From contig NC_083871.1 of the NCBI RefSeq assembly GCF_032452875.1, forward strand, positions 9,833,692 to 9,897,691: DNA of 64,000 nucleotides. Direction: 5' to 3'. Below are positions 21,715-34,837 of this stretch, one piece after another. Below the pieces are notes generated by a model. The model was not told where the DNA came from and searched no databases. It saw only the letters and a list, made by a program, of their open reading frames with translations. Position 1 is the first letter of the stretch, and each line of letters begins with the position of its first letter. A program made the position numbers and the translations under genes. This DNA is from Bos javanicus (lineage: Eukaryota; Chordata; Mammalia; Artiodactyla; Bovidae).

Positions 21715-22330
21715 GCCAAAGAATGAACTTTACGATCACGCAGACACTCATGGTAGTAAACATGCAGAATTTATTTTAGAGAAATGAGAAGTGCAGAGCT
21801 CTCAGGATAGACACTGAGACGGGGTGAAGTGCCCCGAAGGCAGGAATTACAGCAGTTTATATCTTTTCCAGTATTGATCTGTTTGTTTTTGGTTAACGTG
21901 GGTCCCTGACATATATGTAATTTCTAACCAATCGTTTTAAAGTCAACTATGTCTAGTTTGAATTTTTTTTTATTTTTTATAATTTGCTTTTATTTTTGAT
22001 CCCCAAGTCCTTGACTTTTTCTTAGACATTGAGTTGCCATCCCATGACCCTTTCTAATGACCCCAGGCCATTGTTCAAGGACCAGATGTATGGGGTAAGA
22101 GTTAAAGGTCTACCTGGTGTTTTTCTTCTTGATAAGTTGGACAGCAGTTAACAATTGTCCTGTCTTGGGTCTGGATGTTTTATTACCTACTAGATGAGAG
22201 AGGTATTTCTCTGAATGCCTGGAAACTGAAACAACAAGTATAAACTTTAGGTTAATGGAGCAAGATATTTGTATGGGAGAAAAATTTGGCATTTTAAAAA
22301 AGAACCAAGGTCCCAGCCCTACACTAGCTG
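21715..22330 (-). mobile_element. Possible LTR-like remnant (low confidence)
   Basis: Blocks such as CATGCAGAATTTATTTTAGA and GACACTGAGACGGGGTGAAG resemble LTR-derived sequence in antisense. No paired LTR, primer-binding site or retroviral gene is visible, and the family is not assigned. Confidence 0.25.
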
Positions 22331-23119
22331 CCTAACAATTTGTACCTCCATATGATCCTGGGTTCTCAAGGTAGTTAGACTGCCACCATCACCAGAAAAG
22401 AAACACCATAATACTTGAGATTCCACTCAGTCTGGTGAGTTTAACAACCTTTTGGGTTGTTTGATCCTGCAGTACTCTGCCTTAAATTACCATGAGGCAG
22501 TTCTTCATCACTGGTAGAAAATGTTACATTACTGCAGAGCAGGGGAGCAAATATTCACAAGATGGAATAAAACCCGCTTTTTCCGAAATTATCTTCCTTC
22601 CTATTTACAGTCTATCTTTAAATTCCATCTTTAAAGATTTATTCCTTGGTATTTATAGCATGACAATTTTAAAGCAGAAACGTATTTGAAAGGGAAAACA
22701 AACTAAGCCAACAGTCAGCAACCAGCAACCAGTTCCTCTGGTTCTGCCAGCTGCACATGCTCTCTCATAAACCCAGAACAACCTTGAATTCTGCTGAAGT
22801 AAACCATGTCACCTGAAAACATGAATGAGCAAAATGGACTTCACTGCAGATTTTGTCCAAGGGGTTACTTACCACACCACACAGAAAAACAACTTTCAGA
22901 TCTGTTGTTGGAGAGCCTGGCTCACATTTTCTTCCTACTGGATGGTCTTCAGGACTTCAAACTCCTCTCCCCACTATTTCACCCAAAGTCAGCAGTGCTC
23001 CAGGCCCATCTTCAGATCCAAACCCACATGAGGCTCAGTGAAATAAAATCCCACCTAGGTAACAGATCCTAGTCTTCTTAGTAGTGAAGAGGGATTCAAA
23101 ATAGCAGATCATATTAAAT
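22331..23119. other. Unassigned intergenic DNA
   Basis: Three overlapping short frames near 22806-23072 occupy the same bases in different phases and show no motif. I see no gene. Confidence 0.4.
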
Positions 23120-23310
23120 CACGTCTTTAATAGTTAACAGTTATTGAATAGTTATTAAGTGTAAGGTCTTGTTAACCCTGCAAAGCATATTTTGTTATTC
23201 CTACTTTACAATTAAGAAAAGGGAGACATGAAGTGGTTAAATAAGTAGCCCCATATCACACACCCAGGAAGTAGGAACCAGAAATCAGATCCAGGCTATT
23301 GACACCAAGA
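23120..23310 (-). repeat. MIR SINE, antisense
   Basis: CCTACTTTACAATTAAGAAA, then CATATCACACACCCAGGAAG and CAGAAATCAGATCCAGGC, follow the antisense MIR core. Confidence 0.6.
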
Positions 23311-23346
23311 CTGAGCTCTTAATAATTAAATTCTATTAACCTCTAT

Positions 23347-23551
23347 GGCTTACTCGCTCAGTTGTGTCCAACTCTTTGCTACCCCATGAACTGTAACCCG
23401 CCAGGCTCCTCTGTCTATAAGATTTTCCAGGCAAGAATACTGGAATGGGTAGCCATTTCCTTCTCCAGGGGATCTACCTGACCCAGGGATTGAACCCCAG
23501 GTCTCCTGCATTGCAGGCAGATTCTTCACCAACTGAGCCACCAGGGAAGCC
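23347..23551 (-). repeat. Bov-tA SINE, antisense, with 14-bp target duplication
   Basis: A complete antisense Bov-tA ending GAGCCACCAGGGAAGCC. The direct repeat CTATTAACCTCTAT lies at 23333-23346 and 23552-23565. Confidence 0.93.
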
Positions 23552-23799
23552 CTATTAACCTCTATAGCACCTAATAAATGCCTTCCCTAGTAAGTGAATA
23601 AAAATGTTGATTGAATAAAATTACTTATATTTCTAAGATGATCAGAAATATTCTAGCTCCTTATAGCTATTTTTTTCAGCTGCAAAAATTTATTTTTCTT
23701 TGTGAAATACCAAAATAATCCACCATAAAAAAGACTACATTATCTTAAATGAAAATGAAAATTGTGAGTATATTGCAATTGTTTGCTAGTTTTATTTTT

Positions 23800-24065
23800 C
23801 CAGCTTTATTGAGGTATAACTGACAAATTAAAGTTGAGTATATATAAGGTATACAACACAATCATTCAGTGTACCTATCCATTGTGAAATGATTACCACA
23901 ATCAAGCTAATTAACACATCCTTCACCTCACATCGTTACTATTATGTATGGGGTGAGAACACATAAGATCTATGCTCAGCAAATTTTAAGTATACAGTAC
24001 AGTATTATTAACTATAACCTCCTTGTTGTACATTGATTCCCATAAATATCTAAAGCTTTCTGTCT
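23800..24065 (-). repeat. L1M 3'UTR fragment, antisense
   Basis: CAGCTTTATTGAGGTATAAC, GTATACAACACAATCATTCA and ACAGTATTATTAACTATAAC are standard antisense L1M blocks. Confidence 0.7.
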
Positions 24066-24509
24066 GGTATTAAGTGAATGGATGAATAAATGAATGAATG
24101 AAGTGACTAATTTACTGACTAAGCAACTCAGCTTCCTCATCTAAAAATATTTTCTTTCAGTTGGTCTTTTGATATTTATGCATCACCAGGTGGGCACTAG
24201 AGAAACAAAGAAACTTAAGAAACACTCCTCGCCTTTATCAAGTCTAATGGAGATATTCATAGAAAAGTGTTGAACCAGATGACACTGAAGTTCCCTTCCT
24301 GCTATAGGCTTCTGTGAGTCTATTGAGTAGGAGGTTTGCACCCCATGCACTGAGCTGGTAGATTTATGATCACATGAAGATGGCCCGTTCTTCCTCCCAT
24401 CTTAAGCACTCAAATCAGTGAAAAGGAGATTTTAAATGACTGCTAACCTTGGCTAGATTTTGGGAAGGGGAGGTGGGTGCTGTCAAATAATCACCGAAGA
24501 GGTAACTTA

Positions 24510-24740
24510 GGGCTTCCTCTTCCCTGGTGGCTCAGAGAGTAGAGAATCTACCTACAATGCAGGAGACCTAGGTTCAATCCCTGAGTAGGGAAGATCCCCT
24601 GAAGAAGGGAATGGCAACCCACACCAGTATTCTTGCCTGGAGAAATTTCATGGACAGAGGAGCCTGATGGGCTGCAGTCCATGGGGTTGCAAAGAGTCGG
24701 ACACCACTGAGCCATTAACACTTTCACTTTTCACTTTCAC
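24510..24740 (+). repeat. Bov-tA SINE
   Basis: The head TCCCTGGTGGCTCAGAGAGT, the core TATTCTTGCCTGGAGAAATT and an A-poor 3' end with CACTTTTCACTTTCACT. Confidence 0.9.
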
Positions 24741-24999
24741 TAAGCAAAATAGCAAAGATGGGAAGTCTTACCTTACTGCCATCCAGCCTTCCTCACTGAG
24801 CTCCTGATTCCTGTATCTGCTGAACAGCTAGTACCTCCTGCTTCCACCTGACTCCCTTGCACCTCACTGCCACACTAGGCAAGCCAGCTGAGCATCAAGA
24901 GTACCCTTCTCCAAAGCTGCCTGTAGAACTTCTCTCTTCACCCTCACCTGTGAGCTGGACTCTTGAGCTTTTCACCTCTGTATCCCTCATAACCTGCTG

Positions 25000-25200
25000 T
25001 TGTCAATGCTAGCTGCACATTAGCATCCCCTAGGGAGCTTTTTAAGTATTCCAAAGCCCAGCTCTCCACCCCCAGGGATTCTGATTTAATTGGTTTGACG
25101 GGAAGCCCAGACATTGGTCTGGTTTTTTTGTTATGTTTAAAACCAGTTTTGGTTTTCAACGGATGATTCTAATGGATAGCCAAAATTGAGAACTACTGTA
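25000..25200 (-). repeat. MER5A-like hAT DNA transposon remnant
   Basis: AGCTGCACATTAGCATCCCC, AGGGATTCTGATTTAATTGG and a final TGAGAACTACTG match the MER5A pattern, non-autonomous hAT-Charlie. Confidence 0.65.
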
Positions 25201-26070
25201 GCTTTGAAACTGGAGTTGCTTCATTTTTACCAGCAGGTTAAAGCCCCCTCTGGATGCTGGGACCAGTTCTGTTTCTAGCCAGGGAAAATTCAAGGAGCCT
25301 TAGGCTAGCAGCTCAGCAACTCAGAGCTTAATCCCATGGTGGCCTTGGCTCCCATTTCAGTAATTACAGGCTGTTGTTCCTTGTGATTGAGCCTCTGCCC
25401 CAAAGGAATATGGGGAATCAAAGAAGGGGCAACAGTTGCTGGGCAGGCAAAACAGTAGGTGTTGAGGCCTTCCCACTGTGTCTGCCTCCCTTCCCCTGCT
25501 CAAACCACTGTAACAGATTTGACCAGAATAAACAGTATCACTTAGTGACAGGCACAGATAGGAAATTATCTGACCTAACATCACTCAGCCATGCCCATGT
25601 CAAGCTGCAAATTTTTCTCTTTATTTTACTACATCCTCCACTCTTAGTGATAATTTTTAATAATCTCTTGCCCAGAGACATCTCATCTTTAATCCCTTTT
25701 CCTTTATTCTCTCCCTGTCTTAACTTGAAACTGGTTATTTCAAGAATATTTTCCTCTCCCTTGATCCATTTTTACCTCCCCCACCACGACTATAACCATG
25801 CCTAAGCAAAAGACTATTATCAGTGGTGTATTTAAACCAGAAAAAAAAAGAGAAGTGACATTTCAAAGTGAATTTTTTTTTTGGGGGGTGTAAAAAGAAA
25901 GAACAAGCTCTAGAGTTCCTAAAAGCACTAATAAAAGCTCTTCACAATTCTCACAAGAGCCTGTATTCTTTTTACTCTCCTCTAAAGAAAATTTTTCTTC
26001 AGACACCAGCATTCAACATAAGTCATTTTTAATTGGTGTGTTGTTTTCTCTTTTGCTACTTGCTTCACTT
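25201..26070. other. Unassigned intergenic DNA
   Basis: The 143-codon frame at 25374-25805 has no recognised motif and looks like chance. Confidence 0.4.
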
Positions 26071-26895
26071 GTACGCAGGTCAGGAAGCAACAATTGGAAC
26101 TGGACATGGAACAACAGACTGGTTTCAAATCGGGAAAGGAGTATATCACCCTGCATATTGTCACCCTGCTTATTTAACTTATATGCAGAGTACATCATGA
26201 GAAACACGGGGCTGGATGAAGTGCAAGCTGGAATCAGGATTGCCAGGAGAAATATCAGTAATCTCAGATATGCAGATGACACCACCCTGATGGCAGAAAG
26301 CAAAGAGAAACTAAAGAGCCTCTTGATGAAAGTGAAAGAGGAGAGTGAAAAAGTTGGCTTAAAGCTCAACATTCAGAAAACTAAGATCATGGCATCTGGT
26401 CCCATCACTTCATGGCAAATAGATTGGGAAACAGTGGAAACAGTGGCAAACTTTATTTTATTGGGGTCCAAAATCACTGCAGATAATGACTCTGGCCAAA
26501 AAATTAAAAGACGCTTACTCCTTGGAAGAAAAGTTATGACCAACCTAGACAACATATTAAAAACCAGAGACATTACTTTGCCAACAAAGGTCCGTCTAGT
26601 CAAGGCTATAGTTTTTCCAGTGTTCACGTGTGGATGTGAGAGTTGGACTATAAAGAAAGCTGAGTGCCGAAGAATTGATGCTTTTGAACTGTGGTGTTGG
26701 AGAAGACTCTTGAGAGTCCCATGGACTGCAAGAAGATCCAACCAGTCCATCTTAAAGGAAATCAGTCCTGAATATTCATTGGAAGGACTGATGCTGAAGC
26801 AGGGAGGTGATGGACAGGGAGGCCTGGCATGCTTCAGTTCATGGGGTCTCAAAGAGGCACACATGACTGAGAGACTGAACTAAGTGAACTGAACT
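26071..26895 (+). mobile_element. BovB LINE with long open RT frame and 3' internal deletion
   Basis: An open frame over 26038-26883 keeps LFNLYAEYIMRNTG, RYADDTTLMAES and CGCESWTIKKAE, then YSLEGLMLK fuses directly to the far 3' end (QGGDGQGG), skipping the LQYFGHLMRR to WLDGITD part. Motif A is missing because of 5' truncation. It ends in GACTGAACTAAGTGAACTGA. It cannot encode a working RT. Confidence 0.9.
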
Positions 26896-28935
26896 TGTCT
26901 CACAGCTATTTGGGGTTTTACTACTTTTTTAACACTTCATTTTATAGACTCGTTCCAGAACATTAGCACCACCTATAATATTGTCTTAATTGAAAATTCT
27001 ACTCTGGTACTAAAGTTTTGAAACCCAACTCATCTCTGAACCAAGGACCACATGAATGTAAATATCTAGCACCATGATGGAGGTTCCCTTCTCTAAGTAG
27101 TCTGCTTTTCCAGTGTCACAGGGGACAGGCCTTCAGGTTTGACAAAGGACAGGAATGAACATGAGGGCAGAGTTTATTGGCATCTGTTTCTGTTGGTAAG
27201 ATTGATGACTTCCCAGCTGTCAGTGACATGGAGAAAGTTAGTCTCTTCTTCAGCCCACGAGAAGTGCTAAATATCATTTTCCTAGTACCAAGGAGTTTCA
27301 TAACACACCATTCTTTGTACCCAGTTAATTACGGTGATGATCTAAAGAAGCAATCCCTATTGTAAGGTTTAGAACAATTCTCAGAAAAAGTACTTTTTAA
27401 AATTCACATATTTGTCTAGCTAAAGATAAGTGCTCTAAAATATGTTCATTTTTCCTGGCATTAAATATAAACCTTAGCTTGATTCTGTTCTCTATTTTGA
27501 TCAGGCACTGTGATTCTCTGTGAACATTAGCAAAAGATAAAAAAGGTAGAAAGAGAGAGAGAACTCTCAAATGTTTTAAAGCACATAAAACAATTAATTT
27601 TTTCTATTGTGTATTGAATTATGTGTTCCGTATTGCCCTTGAGAATATCACAATCATGACTTATGATCTGTATGTATTTCTAGGACATATTTAAATTAGT
27701 CATTGTGAATCAGATAACCTAAGATCATTTAATTAATTACCTGCATTACCTAACCTCTACTTAAATTTCTTCTCTAGACATATTACTCCTACAGACTAAA
27801 TTATTCATCTCACCAAACTTTCTAAGCTGACAAAACCACTTGCTTTCTAGCTTAGGTACTATTGTGAAAGCAAGTCTCAGTTCAACAAATACTTTCTCTT
27901 TTATTGAAAGATAATGGTAAAGAACCATCATGTCTAAAAATAGATACTTGGAGCTTAGAATCTGTCAGACCATATGTTGCACGACTCCAAGATCCAGGAA
28001 ACAAAGGCATCCTTCTCCAGGGGGTATGTATTATTACTTTCTAGAGGATCGAGTATATTGACTGCACCGTCATTGAAACATACTTAGCAGAGAAGTAGAT
28101 ATGAATTCCTGGGGATGGTGGAGGGAAAACATTAGTTAATTGGCACTGCATGCATTTGTACCTGTGTTGTGAGAATGCATATGATGATGTAAATATTTTT
28201 CTAGTGTTCTTGAGACTTAAGAAAATTACTTTTGTTCCTCATTGACAGTCATTGAAATAACCACAAATTATAGAATTTGAGGCAGTCTTCACCTCTAAGC
28301 AAGACAGCCTTTCACAGAACTTTATAAGATCTTTGTAATTCTTTTTCTATATTGAAATTTTAACATTTTTTTCTACTAGACATTATTTCATTATTTTAAC
28401 CTTTAAAACTTCTTTTAAAACATGAGATAAGTTTTCAAACCTGTTGCCACGAATCTCTAAATATGTTTTACATATATGGTACACGTTTTATAGCATGTTA
28501 CAAATTCTATATGGTGCAAACTCAACCATCTTCAGAGATTTAATTACAGTTTTATATTAGAATATCATTCTGAGACTGTATACATAGTACCTTGATGCAA
28601 TTTGACCATTACTCAGTTTAGACTACAAACAATTCCAGCCTCCAAAGGGGGATTCTTTTATAATTATCAAATTTCCACTTCTCTTTAGACTGCAGAGGCC
28701 CAACTGCATTGCTGTATTTACAAAACCAAACACTTCTAAAACGTAAAGGTTAAGAGGCCCAAGTCTTCTCTAACTACTTAGAAACAATTGTGCTGGTAGT
28801 TATAAAGATAGAAATGTCTGTTCTTTTTTAACAAAAGAACTTAAGTACTCTTAAGTGATGGAAGTTATAGAAGAGGAAAGAAGAAATGAAAAGTAGTATC
28901 GGGCAGTATATTTATTCCAAGACATGAGGCTGTAT
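26896..28935. other. Unassigned AT-rich intergenic DNA
   Basis: No gene or repeat I can name with support. Confidence 0.4.
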
Positions 28936-28939
28936 GTGT

Positions 28940-29147
28940 ACTTCCCTGGTGGCTCAGAATGTAAAGAATCTGCCTTCAGCATAGGAGACCCGGGTTCAGT
29001 TCCTGGGTTGGGAAGATCCCGTGGAGAAGGGCATGGCAACCCACTCCAGTATTCTTGCCTGGAGAATCCCATGGACAGAAGAGCCTGGTGGGCTACAGTC
29101 CCTGGGGTCACAAAGAGTCAGACACGACTGAGCAACTTTCACTATGA
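28940..29147 (+). repeat. Bov-tA SINE
   Basis: The head CTTCCCTGGTGGCTCAGAAT and the core CCACTCCAGTATTCTTGCCT are clear. ATGAGGCTGTAT / ATGAGGCTACAT flanks form a likely diverged target duplication. Confidence 0.92.
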
Positions 29148-29159
29148 GGCTACATTTCT

Positions 29160-29775
29160 TTTATTTTTTAAAATTATGTATGTGTGTACATATATGTATG
29201 TTTAATGTACAGTGAGCTTACATACATGATACAAAGATACAAAAGCAGATACAGTAAAAACTTGTCTCTCTCCTTTTATTCAGTTACCCAGTTCCCCTCT
29301 CTGAAGGACAACCTGTACCCAGGTTTGTGGCCATTCTTCTAAAATAAAATCCATGCATTTGCCAACATACATGTATAAATTTCCCCCCTCTCTCTCCTTT
29401 CACTCAAAAGGTAATATGTCATATGTACTCTCTTCTGCTCTTTGAGTTTTCACTCTTGAAGATTGTTCCAAATCCATCATATAAAAGTCATCACTCTAGC
29501 TACTGTCTGCATAGTACTCCACAGTACAAATATAGCATATTTCATCTAAACAATCTGTTAATAATGAGCATTTACTAATGTTTCCAAATGACAAATAGGC
29601 AGCAATAAATGTTTCATTTGCATGCATTTTGTGCTGCACATATGCAAGATTATCTGTAGAATAAAAACCTTGGTGTTGAGGTGATTGGGTCAAAGTGTGA
29701 GCATTTTTAATTTTGACGAACCAAACTACCCTCCATGAACATTTTGCCGGTTTTCACTGCCAGCAGTAATGTGTG
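29160..29775 (-). repeat. L1M fragment, antisense
   Basis: Order of blocks: GTACTCCACAGTACAAATAT, then CAAGATTATCTGTAGAATAA, TGATTGGGTCAAAGTGTGAG and CACTGCCAGCAGTAATGTGT. This is typical of an old L1. Confidence 0.6.
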
Positions 29776-30698
29776 AAATTGAAGCGATGTTTTTGGCCAG
29801 GACCCACTTCATATTTGTACTCCAGAAGAAATAAAAAAGGACAAATATATTCTTGTTACATGTTATGAATGTCATATATATTTTTATATATAGAAAATAT
29901 AAAGTAAGAGCAAGCTGACAGTACATAGTAAACATTTCATGGTTTGTTGACAAGCAACAAAAGTATCATCATGTTACAATAGAGAATTTCTAATGAAAAT
30001 TATTAAATCTTTCTATTTCTATTGATAATGCTATCACTAAACGTAATAAAGAGTTATTTCTAATAACAGTGACAACAGCAGAGGAAATATTAGATGATAT
30101 TTCTAAAAGTTTAATAGTACATAAAACAAGTAAATATATCAGTGGATTGTGACTTTTAAAAACTTATTTATTATTAGATTACAATAATGGGTATCATAAT
30201 GTCACAAGGCTCTTATTGGTCCTCAAATTTACAAATAGCTATTCTGGAAATACACCTTATAATTATTTTAGGGAGAAAATCCTTGGAGAAATATTTAATA
30301 GTGCTATAAAAATTCATAACTGGAAGACTAGGTATTATTACTACATTATTCATTAAAAAAGCTTTAAAAACTTATAAAACTAATAGCAATGATACAGAAA
30401 AACCAAAGCACATAGTTTTGGAGGTAAGAGCCTTAAGGAATATGAATGTAAAACCAGATAGTTCTCCTCCCAGCAAGGTTTCTACGGCAACCAGGTGACT
30501 GATCCATAAAAAGGAGAATAAGTATGCATTGGCACCAGCTCATATTGTCACTTCTAGATATTTGTAATGTAAATAGATTAAAATGTATTTTTATGAAGAA
30601 TTGATGAAGTAAGCTTAGAGTGATCTGTTCTATAAAGTTTCATAACAATGATATGAGATATAAATTTTAAAATTGGACATAGTAATTAAACCCCCTTT
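29776..30698. other. Unassigned AT-rich intergenic DNA
   Basis: Nothing recognisable. Confidence 0.4.
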
Positions 30699-30708
30699 TT
30701 AGGAAACA

Positions 30709-30922
30709 GGGCTTCCCTGGCAGCTGAGACAGTAAAGAATTCACTTGCAGTGTGGGAGACCTGGGTTCGATCCCTGGGTTGGGAAGATCCCCTGGAGGAG
30801 GGCATGGCAACCCACTCCAGTATTCTTGTCTGGAGAATCCCCGTGGACAGAGGAGCCTGGTGGGCTATGGTCCATGAGGTTGCAGAGTCAGAAATGACTG
30901 AGTGACTAAGCACACACACACA
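30709..30922 (+). repeat. Bov-tA SINE with 10-bp target duplication
   Basis: A complete copy with B-box-like GGTTCGATCCCTGGG. It ends in (CA)n. TTAGGAAACA is repeated at 30699-30708 and 30923-30932. Confidence 0.94.
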
Positions 30923-31394
30923 TTAGGAAACAAATTCTCAAGAATTCTTAACCATCCCTTTATGATTCAAAATTTACTTCATTGTTCCAAATTTAAGCTC
31001 AACTGAATGTCAATACCACTGTGTGGATGTTTCTGATCATAAGATAAATTGGACTAAACAGTTCAGTGGCAAACCTTATTACTGAAACTCTAGAAGTGAT
31101 TGAACAAGTAGTTTTAAAGACAAAGTCCCACAGAGCTAGTCATCACACTTAAATTGTGTCTGCAAAATGCAAAAGAAAACAATTTGGTCAAACAACTACT
31201 GGTCAAGTAGGTGAAACATAAAATCAGTCAAATGCATCTTTCAGCATCATATAAGGGACAAACTGCCACATGACTGGATTTCACCCAAATATTTATCATG
31301 CTATCATCTTAGCCCAGTTCTCAGATGACAGCAGAAAACGTGGCAAAGAGCCCTTTAAAATTAACCTCATTGTGCACCTGTCATATATTTCACT

Positions 31395-31602
31395 GCTAGT
31401 GGTAAAGAATCCTCCTACCAATACAGAAAATACAAGAGACGCAGATTCGATCCCTGGCTCGGGACGATCCGCTGGAGGAGAGAATGGGAATCCACTCCAA
31501 TATTCTTCCCTGGAAAATTCCATGGTCAGAGAAGTCTGGTGGGCTACAGTCCATGGGTCCTCAAAGAGTTGGACATGACTGAGCACACACATAGACACAC
31601 GA
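31395..31602 (+). repeat. Older Bov-tA SINE
   Basis: A diverged head (CTAGTGGTAAAGAATCCTCC) and core (CAATATTCTTCCCTGGAAAA), ending in CA-rich sequence. Confidence 0.85.
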
Positions 31603-32590
31603 GTCAAAAGGCAGGACTGCAACACAGAATGCATGTCACATGAAAATAAAGTAGCCCGGCTCTTTAAGAAGAACGGGCCTGAAATGTATGAAAATGATTG
31701 AGTGTTTGCATTTAGCAGTAATAATAAATTTTCTGTCCTGATTCACTCACAATCCCTTGCTCATCACCACCATCACCATTAGCATACATCAGGTAGGTTT
31801 AAAATCAAAGGACCAGTTCTTCATCCTACTATCGTTGCAACACATTTCATGTCTGTAGTTATTTGATGTTGGCTATCTTAAGGTATTCTGGAATTCTCCA
31901 CACTAGTAGCTTCTCTTTCAGGAAGGTAGCATTTCATATAGTTCAGGAGGGTACAGAGAATTAATGTGATCTCTCTTCAGATAAACAAGTCTCCTTATAC
32001 AAATATAGAAGTCAACCTCTGACTTTTAGAAGCCTGTATCTAATCATGTGTTCCCCAGACGCTGCTACCATGGTGACAGAATAATTGGTAACATTCCGGG
32101 CGGCTATATTGTGACAGCTGGCTCCATTATTTCTTAAGGCAGAAAAATGTTTTAAAAAATGAACAACAAAAATTCAGTGTTTCTGAAGTCATTGCCCCCT
32201 TTCCTGTCTGTATAATGGTGAGTCAGCAAAACACACGATTGGCAACTAGATCAATACCCTATTGACGTTTCTCATGTGCAGTCTCTATTGTTTTCTCCAT
32301 CCTTATGTTGAGTTTTAAACTACTGAATTCATTAATAAACAGGACATTTAGCCACCCTGACAACTAGTGTCTACACAGTGAACCAAAAAATCATCCATAC
32401 AGGTTGATTGGATTCAGTTATTAAAATAACCAGGATAAAGCAAGTGAAATATTTCTTTTTAGATTCTGTTTTTGAAGCAAGCATTACCAAGTGAAATAAT
32501 TAACCTATTTTTTTCTTTATACTTTGTAAAAATATTCTGAGATGACAATGATCTACTTTCTATAGGTAATCAGAACTTCATAAATATTAG
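31603..32590. other. Unassigned intergenic DNA
   Basis: No gene or clear repeat. Confidence 0.4.
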
Positions 32591-32760
32591 CTCATCTAAG
32601 TCTGATAATAACTCTACAAATGAGAAATTATTATCCTTGTTTTCCTGATGAGGAAATTGCAGCTCAGAAGAGTTAAGTAACCTGTCTACAGTTATAAAAT
32701 TAGCCAGATTGTAGCAAAGCTGGCCTTGCAACTAGATATCAATTTCAAATACTATACTCA
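32591..32760 (-). repeat. MIR SINE, antisense
   Basis: CCTGATGAGGAAATTGCAGC, AGAAGAGTTAAGTAACCTGT and AAAGCTGGCCTTGCAACTAG are a clear antisense MIR core. Confidence 0.75.
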
Positions 32761-34187
32761 CTCATTTGTGAGTGAAAGCAAAAGTGTTCCATAGATATTA
32801 TTCTTCAGAGGATACAGCCAGAAGAAATTAATTTGAATCGTAACAGAAAATTGTGAAGTTGGTATAGAGAATGCTATTTTTCAATAAGGATGGGATGTGG
32901 AAAGAAACATGCAGGGAGTTGCTATTATGGTATTGGTAATCTTCCAGTTCTAAAATTTGTTATATCACCATACTTTATTCCTTACACATGTGTTACATTT
33001 TTCAGTATGTATTAAAATATTACTTAATAAAAGTATTTTAAAAGAAATGTTGAAACAAACTAATTATTGAGAGATGTCATGAATATCTTAAAAAATGAAA
33101 ACAGGTATTTTCCCCTGGGTAACCTCAAAGTAATTAATGCGTGGGTTCCATGGAACCCATCACAGCACATACAAAAGTCCTGACCCAGTATTTACCTATC
33201 ATGATTGTTTCTTTGCCATTTCTGTGTCAGAGCTCAAATGACTCCAATGGGTATTAGGGAAAATCTGCTCCTAAAATAAGATTAGAACAAAATGCTAAGA
33301 GGATTAATTTTCTTACGGGAAGGTCATTTTGATTCAAGTGGAGAGTTTTGAATTTGGATTTCAGTCTGCCTATTAAATCAACAGGTACCTTTCCTTGATA
33401 TTAACATACTAGTTTTCAAAATGGCAAATCATCATGACATTATCACGCTGAAGCCCAGATATGTTCATTTTCTCAAGAAGGGTTTCTTTCTGTAAGCATA
33501 TGCATTCTGATAGAAGGCTCTTAGTGAAATGCAGGCTAATGACTTTGCTCTTATGAATGCAGGCTAATTTATAACTATTTTTCAGGACTATACCATTCTC
33601 GCAGACATCTGATTGATCAACCTTTACTGTGATTTGGTCTTATTCATTTAATTTTGTTTTAGCAGTCATGCCTGTAGTCATAAAATTATCAGCCCACAAT
33701 CCCACTTTTCCGAGGTAACCATTGTCTTGTACCATTTGTGTTCAGCTCCTTTTATTATTTCCATAACTCTAAATGACATTTCTTCATGTTACACCAGCCT
33801 ATTCAGTTTTAATTTTTACCTTTAGCAAAATTGCATTCACATAACCTAAAACGTCAAATAGTACTACAAAGCTTACAGTGAAGAGTAGGAGACTGTCAGG
33901 GTCCTGTCTCTCTCAACCTCTCATGCCCAGTCTAAGTTGGCAGCTTCTTTCAGCTCTTTTCTTTCTTTAGCTATTTATATTCTATATAATATGCTTAAGT
34001 GCTAGTTTCTGCTTCTACTTTAGGTGTTTGTATGTCAGCTTTTTACTCTGAAAAATTTGGATTGGGCTTCTATATACAATGTCCCCACATTCTTTTCTAC
34101 CCATGGTTACAATTTTTAATCAAATTATTTGACCATTATTTTATATTATTATTAATGTGCAAATAACTAAGCCACATAGTGTTGTTT
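32761..34187. other. Unassigned intergenic DNA
   Basis: No gene. It contains a perfect 18-bp palindrome at 33142-33159. Confidence 0.4.
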
Positions 34188-34199
34188 AGCTTCCTATTT

Positions 34200-34465
34200 G
34201 CTGCTAAGTCGCTTCAGTCGTGTCAGACTCTGTGGGATCCCATGGACGGCAGCCCACCAGGCTCCCCCGTCCCTGGGATTCTCCAGGCAAGAACACTGGA
34301 GTGGGTTGCCATTTCCTTCTCCAATGCATGAAAGTGAAAAGTGAAAGTGAAGTCGCTCAGTCGTGTCCGACTCTTAGCGACCCCATGGACTGCAGCCCAC
34401 CAGGTCCTCCGCCCATGGGATTTTCCAGGCAAGAGTACTGGAGTGGGGTGCCATTGCCTTCTCCA
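34200..34465 (-). repeat. Bov-A2 dimeric SINE with 12-bp target duplication
   Basis: Two Bov-A units separated by a GAAAGTGAAAAGTGAAAGTG linker. AGCTTCCTATTT is repeated exactly at 34188-34199 and 34466-34477. Confidence 0.95.
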
Positions 34466-34837
34466 AGCTTCCTATTTATCTGTTACTAATTATTTCATGA
34501 ACTCTCTTAACCAGACTGTAGAAGTCCTTTCCTTTGAGTAAATATGTATCAGGTGAGCTATTAGTTCTGGTTTTTAACTCAAAGACATCTTTCCTGGAGT
34601 CCAGGTCCTCCTGCTTCTGTATGGATTGATCATTCTCAAGACTTTCTGTATGACGACAGCCTAGAATTTTACTAATTATTACCCTAGGTCTTCCCTTTGC
34701 TTTTCCTCTTGTGTTGAATCAATTTTCCTGGAATCTATATCTTCTTATTTCTTGGGGTATTTTTTCCTCCTCATTTTAATGAAGTCAGTCACCTGATAGC
34801 TGCCTAATAAAGAGTTCATTAAAATAATATTTTTAAT

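Noticed and set aside
21715..22330. Endogenous retrovirus
   Set aside because: Only weak LTR-like blocks are present; no second LTR and no gag, pol or env reading is visible, so I kept it as a low-confidence remnant.
25374..25805. 143-codon plus-strand frame as a gene
   Set aside because: No motif, splice context or promoter; composition consistent with chance.
30709..30922. tRNA-like heads of Bov-tA SINEs (this and similar copies) as tRNA genes
   Set aside because: B-box-like sequence is present but no proper cloverleaf, and the ruminant SINE core follows.
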